A DNA stretch of 64,000 nucleotides from Leuconostoc mesenteroides subsp. mesenteroides ATCC 8293 (GTDB lineage Bacteria; Bacillota; Bacilli; Lactobacillales; Lactobacillaceae): the NCBI RefSeq assembly GCF_000014445.1, contig NC_008531.1, positions 1,271,001-1,335,000 of the forward strand. Reading direction: 5' to 3'. Of the stretch, positions 58,652 through 64,000 are shown piece by piece. The position numbers and the translations under genes were made by a program. Position 1 is the stretch's first letter; each line of letters starts with the position of its first letter. Below the pieces are notes generated by a model. That model made no database searches. It was given only the letters and a program-made list of their open reading frames with translations, and was not told the origin of the DNA.

Positions 58652-59551
58652 TTACAATTTATCGAAGAAACTCTTTTTCTTAGTTGTACCGTCGGTAGCT
58701 TCCTTGAAAGCTTCCAACGCCTTTTTCTGATCTTTATTAAGTCGTGTCGGTACTTCGACAGTCACAATAACAAATTGATCTCCGTGTCCATTGCCACGCA
58801 AACGCGGAGCACCCTTACCACTCAAGCGGAAACGCTTACCAGTTTGAGTACCAGCTGGGATTCTTAACTTCACTTCACCGTGAACCGTCTTGACTTGAAT
58901 TTCGTCACCCAACGCAGCTGTCACAAAGCTTATCTTTTGTTCTAAGTAGACATCTGCACCATCACGTTCAAATCCATCCCTTGATGGTGATACTTGGAAG
59001 ACAACGAACAAGTCTCCTTGTGGTCCACCATTAACACCACTTTCACCTTGTCCACTCAAACGCATTTGCTGCCCAGTTTCAACACCAGCAGGTACAGTAA
59101 CCTTAATCTCGTGTTGCTTACCATCACCACGGTTAAACTTAATCGTAGTTTCCTTACCAAAAATGGCCTCTTCAAAAGTCAAGTTCATGCGGTACTGTAA
59201 ATCTTGTCCTTTGCGCGGACGATTTGGATCAAATCCGCCACCAAACATTTGACTAAATATATCACCCAAATCGGAGAAGTCGCTAAAGCCACCTTGGCCG
59301 CCAAAACCGCCTTGGCCACCAAAACCACCTTGTGCGCCGTTAGGTCCAAATTGATCATATTGCGCACGCTTTTGTTCATCACCTAGCGTCTCAAAAGCTT
59401 CTTGAACTTCTTTATATTTTTCTTCAGCACCAGGTTCATGATTCAAATCTGGATGGTATTTTTTTGATAGCTTACGATAAGCCTTTTTAATTTCATCTTG
59501 ACTGGCGTCTTTACTAACGCCGAGACGGTCATAATATTCAGTGTTATTCAC
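58652..59551 (-). CDS. dnaJ: DnaJ lacking the zinc-finger domain (type II J-protein)
   Basis: The 299-residue protein has a complete J-domain (4-68) with HPD at 33-35, a Gly/Phe-rich linker (69-110) and both C-terminal substrate-binding subdomains ([29 protein letters not shown]). The four CxxCxGxG zinc repeats, normally ~70 residues inserted after the first C-terminal subdomain begins, are absent. FNR at 141 is joined by GDGKQ directly to [12 protein letters not shown]. No Cys is present at all. Normal DnaJ is ~375 residues. It should stimulate DnaK but lack the zinc-dependent activities. It is last in hrcA-grpE-dnaK-dnaJ. Confidence 0.93.
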   Translation of the reverse strand: MNNTEYYDRLGVSKDASQDEIKKAYRKLSKKYHPDLNHEPGAEEKYKEVQEAFETLGDEQKRAQYDQFGPNGAQGGFGGQGGFGGQGGFSDFSDLGDIFSQMFGGGFDPNRPRKGQDLQYRMNLTFEEAIFGKETTIKFNRGDGKQHEIKVTVPAGVETGQQMRLSGQGESGVNGGPQGDLFVVFQVSPSRDGFERDGADVYLEQKISFVTAALGDEIQVKTVHGEVKLRIPAGTQTGKRFRLSGKGAPRLRGNGHGDQFVIVTVEVPTRLNKDQKKALEAFKEATDGTTKKKSFFDKL

Positions 59552-59578
59552 GCGCCCGCTCCTTCTAATTTATGTACA

Positions 59579-59605
59579 CAAACCGCACTCAATGAATGCG
59601 GTTTG
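59579..59605 (-). promoter_or_regulatory. Intercistronic hairpin between dnaK and dnaJ
   Basis: CAAACCGCA/TGCGGTTTG (nine pairs) between the dnaK stop and the dnaJ ribosome site. No T tract follows on the minus strand, so it more likely stabilises or processes the mRNA than ends it. Confidence 0.6.
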
Positions 59606-59614
59606 TTTTAATAA

Positions 59615-61462
59615 TTACTTCTTGTCGTCTTTATTTGGATCAACTTCTTCAAAATCACCATCAACTGTGTTGTCATCAGCAGACTTTGCGTCTCCTTCAG
59701 CTCCGTCCTTTGGCGCTGCTTGTTGATACAACTTCATTGCTAATTCACCAGCTACCTTAGTTAATTCTTCTGACTTAGCCTTCAAATCTGTCAAATCAGC
59801 ATCATCAGCTGCGGCATCTTCCTTAGCTTTTTTCAAAGCTTCCAAAGCGTCTTGTGTTGGCTTCTTTTCATCGTCACCCAACTTGTCACCAACTTCTTCC
59901 AAAGTCTTTTCAGTTTGGAAAATCAATTGATCAGCTTCGTTGCGTGTATCGACAGCTTCTTTCTTCTTAGCATCAGCCTCTTCGTTTGCCTTGGCATCGT
60001 TCATCATCTTTTCAATTTCTTCGTCTGACAAACCACCAGCAGCTTGGATTGTAATCTTTTGCTCCTTCTGTGTTCCTAAGTCCTTAGCAGAAACATTAAC
60101 AATACCGTTACGATCAATGTCAAATGTCACTTCAATTTGAGGTACACCACGTGGTGCGGCCGGAATATCTGCTAATTGGAATCGACCCAATGTCTTGTTG
60201 TCGGCAGCCATTGAACGTTCACCTTGCAAAACATGAATGTCAACAGCTGGTTGATTGTCAGCTGCAGTTGAGAATACTTGTGACTTTGAAGTTGGAATCG
60301 TTGTGTTGCGTTCAATCAACTTAGTGAACACACCACCCATTGTCTCAATACCCAATGACAATGGTGTAACATCAAGCAAAACAACATCCTTAACATCACC
60401 AGTAATGACACCACCTTGAACGGCAGCGCCCAAAGCAACAGCTTCATCAGGGTTAATTGAGTGGTTAGGTTCCTTACCTGTCATCTTCTTAACAGATTCT
60501 TGTACGGCTGGAATACGAGTTGAACCACCGTTCAAGATAACCTCGTCGATGTCAGAGAATGACAATCCGGCATCCTTCAAAGCACTCAAAACAGGTTGCT
60601 CTGCTTTCTTAATCAAATCAGCTGTTAATTCGTTAAACTTTGCACGTGTCAATGATGTCTGTAAGTGCAATGGTCCGTTATCACCTGAAGCAATAAATGG
60701 CAAATCAATTTGAGCTTCGTTTGCAGATGACAAAGTCTTCTTAGCTGATTCTGCGGCATCCTTCAAACGTTGCAAAGCTAATTTGTCATCCTTTAAATCA
60801 ACACCATTTTCTGACTTAAATTGTTCTGCCAAATAGTCAATAACTTTGTTATCAAAGTCATCACCACCAAGATGAGTATCACCGTTTGTTGACAAAACTT
60901 CAAACACGCCATCTCCTAATTCAAGGATTGACACATCGAATGTTCCACCACCTAAGTCATAGACAAGAATTTTTTCATCCTTATCTAGCTTGTCCAAACC
61001 ATAAGCCAATGCGGCAGCTGTTGGTTCGTTAATGATACGTTCTACTTCCAGACCAGCAATCTTACCGGCATCCTTAGTAGCTTGACGTTGTGCGTCGTTA
61101 AAGTAGGCAGGAACTGTGATAACAGCTTTTTCAACCTTTTCACCTAAGTAATCTTCAGCATAGCCCTTAATATATTGCAAAATCATTGCTGAAATTTCTT
61201 GTGGTGTGTAGTCTTTACCATTGGCATTAACTTTATAACCAGCTTCACCCATGTGAGACTTGATTGAAATAATCGTGTCTGGGTTTGTAATTGCTTGACG
61301 CTTTGCAACATCACCCACTTGACTTTCGCCATTTTTAAATGAGACAACTGAAGGTGTTGTACGACCACCATCTGGATTTGTGATGATCTTTGGTTCGCCA
61401 CCTTCAAGGACAGCAACAGCTGAGTTTGTCGTTCCTAAATCAATACCAATAATTTTTGACAT
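59615..61462 (-). CDS. dnaK: Chaperone protein DnaK
   Basis: The 615-residue Hsp70 has the ATPase domain ([42 protein letters not shown]), linker [10 protein letters not shown] (about 365-374) and substrate-binding domain with helical lid ending in EEVDP-like acidic residues. It folds proteins with DnaJ and GrpE. It lacks the ~25-residue loop in the N-terminal domain of proteobacterial DnaK, as usual in Firmicutes. Confidence 0.98.
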   Translation of the reverse strand: MSKIIGIDLGTTNSAVAVLEGGEPKIITNPDGGRTTPSVVSFKNGESQVGDVAKRQAITNPDTIISIKSHMGEAGYKVNANGKDYTPQEISAMILQYIKGYAEDYLGEKVEKAVITVPAYFNDAQRQATKDAGKIAGLEVERIINEPTAAALAYGLDKLDKDEKILVYDLGGGTFDVSILELGDGVFEVLSTNGDTHLGGDDFDNKVIDYLAEQFKSENGVDLKDDKLALQRLKDAAESAKKTLSSANEAQIDLPFIASGDNGPLHLQTSLTRAKFNELTADLIKKAEQPVLSALKDAGLSFSDIDEVILNGGSTRIPAVQESVKKMTGKEPNHSINPDEAVALGAAVQGGVITGDVKDVVLLDVTPLSLGIETMGGVFTKLIERNTTIPTSKSQVFSTAADNQPAVDIHVLQGERSMAADNKTLGRFQLADIPAAPRGVPQIEVTFDIDRNGIVNVSAKDLGTQKEQKITIQAAGGLSDEEIEKMMNDAKANEEADAKKKEAVDTRNEADQLIFQTEKTLEEVGDKLGDDEKKPTQDALEALKKAKEDAAADDADLTDLKAKSEELTKVAGELAMKLYQQAAPKDGAEGDAKSADDNTVDGDFEEVDPNKDDKK

Positions 61463-61548
61463 AAATATTTTCTTCCTTTACTTTAAAATCATTTTCATCT
61501 TTTTAAGGTGTGGTATCTCATCGATTGAATCACCATGCAAAATCGTTC

Positions 61549-62118
61549 TTATTTCGCCACTGCAACCATTGCTGGTCGAATTACGCGGTCTTGTAATATG
61601 TAACCCTTTTGCAAAACTTGTGCAATCTGGTCAGATTCAACTTCATCTGACTCAACACTTTGAATTGCTTGGTGCTTAGTTGGATCAAAAGATTCACCAA
61701 TTTCACCCGTTGACGTAATACCATTGTCTGTTAAAGCTTGATTTAACGTCTTAAGCGTCATCTCCACACCTGTTTTAATTTGCTTTGACACTTCATCGTT
61801 AGCTTCAACTTGAAGGGCTCTTTCCAAATTATCAACGGCTGGCAATACTGCACTGGCTAATTTTTGTCCATCATACTTGCGTACATTTTGTAGTTCACGC
61901 GCATTGCGCTGTTGTATATTTTGAATTTCTGCTTGTGAACGTAATAATTTTTCTTCGAGGTTGTTAACTTGCTCTGTTAGCTTATCAATTTCCGCTTGTT
62001 TCGGATCAGGCTCCACCTGTAAATCATCAGCTTCAGATTCAATTTCTTCGGTCAAATTTTCATCAGTTTGATCAGAAATGTTCTTATCTTCTACAACTTC
62101 TTCGTTTTTTTCTGTCAC
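61549..62118 (-). CDS. grpE: Nucleotide exchange factor GrpE
   Basis: The 189-residue protein has an acidic N-terminus, a long coiled coil (EIDKLTEQVNNLEEKLLRSQAEIQNIQQRNARE) and the C-terminal beta-domain ending GYILQDRVIRPAMVAVAK. It dimerises and releases ADP from DnaK. Confidence 0.97.
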   Translation of the reverse strand: MTEKNEEVVEDKNISDQTDENLTEEIESEADDLQVEPDPKQAEIDKLTEQVNNLEEKLLRSQAEIQNIQQRNARELQNVRKYDGQKLASAVLPAVDNLERALQVEANDEVSKQIKTGVEMTLKTLNQALTDNGITSTGEIGESFDPTKHQAIQSVESDEVESDQIAQVLQKGYILQDRVIRPAMVAVAK

Positions 62119-62134
62119 AAGTGTGACCTCCTAG

Positions 62135-63160
62135 CTATGTATATTCAATCATTTTGCGACTTAACGCTTCACCAAACGCGTCTGTAAGCAACGTATTGGT
62201 ACTATATGACATAGGAATTGGACCAAGTAAAGCAATAATACCACTTCCTTGATTTGGTACCAAAAATCCACGCGTAATCAAGCTGAACTCTGAAAGTAAT
62301 GGCTCGCCAATCTCACGTCCAATTTTAACTTGAACATCTCGTGTTGGCGAAGCAATTTGTCTAACATCCTCAGCATTGTTCAAAAATTCCAACAGAGGCT
62401 TCACATCAGCGATATCTGTTTCTTTACTAAAGTCTAGAACATTCAATCGGCCGCCAATATGGACGTTATCTCCGTTCGATCGTGCTAACACGTCGCCAAA
62501 TAGTTGCAAAAAAGCTGCCGGCGTTTTAATCATGCGACTCATTTGCGTAGGCAACTCATCAGACTGCATCATACGCAACACATCATTAACCGGTCGACCG
62601 ACCATCTGATCATTGATGTATGCAACCATACTTTCTAACGATTCAATCGCCATTTCATTTGGTAATTTAAATGTCTGGCTAGTCACTTTACCATCATTAG
62701 TAACCAATACTGCAATCAGCTGATGGCCCTCCAATGGAACCAATCGAAATCCCGAAACTTTAATATCAATTCGCCTTGGCTTCAAAATTAACGCAGTATA
62801 ACCAGTTAAATTTGATAAAGTCCTAGCTGTTTCGTCTAGCAAATCATCTATCTCATGGAAGTTTCCACGGAATGATTGAATGACCGCTTGTACATCGCGA
62901 TCAGTCGATCTGCGTGTCATCATCAGGTGATCTAAATAATAACGATACCCTTCGTATGATGGTACACGACCAGCAGAAGTATGCAATTTTTTTATAAGAT
63001 CATCGGATTCTAGCGCTGCCATTTCGTTACGAATCGTAGCAGAGCTAATTTTAATATCTAGATGTTCTTGTAGACTTTTTGAACCAACCGCATGCTCACG
63101 CTGTGTATACTCATAAATAATGGCGGTTAAGATTAACTTTTGTCGTTCTGTTAGCGCCAT
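62135..63160 (-). CDS. hrcA: Heat-inducible repressor HrcA
   Basis: The 341-residue protein has an N-terminal winged helix ([27 protein letters not shown]) and GAF-like regulatory regions ending with [14 protein letters not shown]. It represses its own operon by binding CIRCE. ATG 63160 with AAAAGGAG upstream is chosen; an upstream in-frame ATG at 63181 lies inside the first CIRCE element. Confidence 0.97.
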   Translation of the reverse strand: MALTERQKLILTAIIYEYTQREHAVGSKSLQEHLDIKISSATIRNEMAALESDDLIKKLHTSAGRVPSYEGYRYYLDHLMMTRRSTDRDVQAVIQSFRGNFHEIDDLLDETARTLSNLTGYTALILKPRRIDIKVSGFRLVPLEGHQLIAVLVTNDGKVTSQTFKLPNEMAIESLESMVAYINDQMVGRPVNDVLRMMQSDELPTQMSRMIKTPAAFLQLFGDVLARSNGDNVHIGGRLNVLDFSKETDIADVKPLLEFLNNAEDVRQIASPTRDVQVKIGREIGEPLLSEFSLITRGFLVPNQGSGIIALLGPIPMSYSTNTLLTDAFGEALSRKMIEYT

Positions 63161-63174
63161 ATTATCGACTCCTT

Positions 63175-63201
63175 TTAGCACTCACTATATCTAACTGCTA
63201 A
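63175..63201. promoter_or_regulatory. CIRCE element (degenerate right half)
   Basis: TTAGCACTC-N9-AACTGCTAA: left half perfect, right half 7 of 9. It covers the transcript start downstream of the TATAAT box (63207-63212 on the minus strand). Confidence 0.85.
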
Positions 63202-63206
63202 CACTT

Positions 63207-63237
63207 ATTATAATACACTATTTGAGAAATAATGCAA
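63207..63237 (-). promoter_or_regulatory. Promoter of the hrcA-grpE-dnaK-dnaJ operon
   Basis: On the minus strand TATAAT (63207-63212) with a TTGCAT-like -35 (63232-63237, 19-bp spacing). It lies between two CIRCE elements. Confidence 0.7.
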
Positions 63238-63243
63238 GTCTTT

Positions 63244-63270
63244 TTAGCACTCTTTTTATAAGAGTGCCAA
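63244..63270. promoter_or_regulatory. CIRCE element (upstream)
   Basis: TTAGCACTC-N9-GAGTGCCAA: matches the CIRCE consensus TTAGCACTC-N9-GAGTGCTAA at 17 of 18 conserved positions. It lies just upstream of the -35 box, so HrcA could hold the promoter from both sides. Confidence 0.93.
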
Positions 63271-63281
63271 AAAACTGTATT

Positions 63282-64000
63282 TTATAATTTTGTATTAAAA
63301 TAATGCCTTGTTTGTCTTGCATCTTCATTAAGTTGATCTATCAGTGCTTGAACGTTTTCAAATTTCACTTCACCACGCAGATAATGACACCATTGTATCT
63401 GAACAAACTCACCATATATTTCTTCTTGATAATCTAAAATGTTAATTTCAACTGTGATTGGACGAGCATCACCAAACGTCACATTGCGTCCGATGCTAGC
63501 CATTCCTAGATACCAAGTATCATATACTTTTATTTTTACAGCATAGATACCAATACCAGGCAGCCATTCCTCTTCAGGTGTTTGTATATTGGCAGTTGGG
63601 AAGCCTAATTCACGGCCTCTAGCTTCGCCATGGACGACTATACCTGATGTCGAATGGACACGACCAAGCTGCTGTGCGGCGCCATCTACGTTCCCCTGAT
63701 CTAACATAGATCGAATTGTTGAAGAAGAAACTTTCTGATTATAATCATCAAATTCAGACACAGTAATAACATCAAAGCGATTAGTTGCATATGTTGCTAA
63801 ATGTAGCATATCACTATCCGTTCCCGCTGCACCATACAAATGGTCGAATCCTGCTACCACCGTAACAGGGTTTAATTGCATGACCACCTCATCTACAAAC
63901 TGTTGACCACCTAATTTAGCAAGTTTAGAAGTAAATTGCATAACATAAACCCGATCAACACCTAGCTGTCTCATGATGGACTTCTTTTTGGCTAATGGTG
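63282..64000 (-). CDS. ribF: Bifunctional riboflavin kinase / FAD synthetase (N-terminus cut by window edge)
   Basis: About 239 residues of the C-terminal part are present; the open frame continues to the right edge, reading PLAKKKSIMRQLGVDRVYVMQF, so the true start is beyond the window. The piece holds the end of the FAD synthetase domain (GFDHLYG, SSSTIRSMLDQGNV) and the riboflavin kinase domain (GRELGFPTANIQ, GIGIYAVKI, YGEFVQIQWCHYLRGE). It makes FMN and FAD, consistent with riboflavin uptake through RibU. Confidence 0.95.
   Translation of the reverse strand, partial: PLAKKKSIMRQLGVDRVYVMQFTSKLAKLGGQQFVDEVVMQLNPVTVVAGFDHLYGAAGTDSDMLHLATYATNRFDVITVSEFDDYNQKVSSSTIRSMLDQGNVDGAAQQLGRVHSTSGIVVHGEARGRELGFPTANIQTPEEEWLPGIGIYAVKIKVYDTWYLGMASIGRNVTFGDARPITVEINILDYQEEIYGEFVQIQWCHYLRGEVKFENVQALIDQLNEDARQTRHYFNTKL

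Noticed and set aside
63241..63276. Terminator for ribF
   Set aside because: The hairpin is the CIRCE element and there is no T tract on the minus strand.

Overview
The window is a chromosomal segment of a low-GC lactic acid bacterium, most likely Leuconostoc or a close relative. Supporting signs are AT-rich Firmicutes promoters and GGAGG ribosome sites, cre (CcpA) operators, CIRCE/HrcA control of dnaK, a T-box before hisS-aspS, an N-terminally extended ribosomal protein L27, and a KxYKxGKxW/LPXTG surface protein. The genus is inferred from gene content, not from a database match. | Layout. 1-5.3 kb: tex (cut by the left edge), a universal stress protein, a small MscL-like channel and a large repeat-bearing LPXTG adhesin. 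5.4-8.4 kb: a cysteine operon (cysK/mccA-like synthase, cystathionine lyase, cysE) preceded by a 24-codon leader ORF with two tandem Cys-Cys pairs and an intrinsic terminator. No T-box is visible there, so it looks like ribosome-mediated attenuation by cysteine. 8.5-18.9 kb: housekeeping genes on the minus strand (hup, der, rpsA, cmk, a LysM protein, ribU with FMN riboswitch, rluB, scpB, scpA, ribT-like, xerD, cvfB, yqeY, rpsU). 19-24.4 kb: a frameshifted MFS transporter, a PucR-type regulator, an amino-acid permease and a YitT protein. 24.5-28 kb: hisS-aspS under a T-box whose probable specifier overlaps Asp and His codons. 28-37 kb: a lactose/galactose region (galM, an AraC regulator, galK, a GPH symporter, an aldo/keto reductase, lacZ) with three cre sites. 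37-45.5 kb: thrE, a D-2-hydroxyacid dehydrogenase, ilvE, tRNA-Glu, yutD, yunD, a hypothetical gene, an M24 peptidase, rpmA and rplU with its L21 leader. 45.5-48.7 kb: a gene-poor accessory stretch ending at tRNA-Arg, with a TetR regulator, a SemiSWEET transporter, a decayed second SemiSWEET, two tiny membrane proteins and degraded reading frames. 48.8-54.9 kb: assorted accessory and membrane genes ending at tRNA-Ser. 55-64 kb: typA, an IMPase, a UPF0223 gene, def, and the hrcA-grpE-dnaK-dnaJ heat-shock operon, then ribF cut by the right edge. | Most notable: (1) the Cys-codon leader/terminator before the cysteine operon, in which an 8-base leader segment exactly copies part of the terminator 3' arm; (2) a DnaJ lacking the whole zinc-finger domain inside an otherwise standard heat-shock operon; (3) the overlapping Asp/His specifier of the hisS-aspS T-box; (4) an L27 with a cleavable extension but no prp protease gene beside it; (5) the SemiSWEET/small-membrane-protein patch beside tRNA-Arg; (6) three tRNAs with unusual bases or mispairs.
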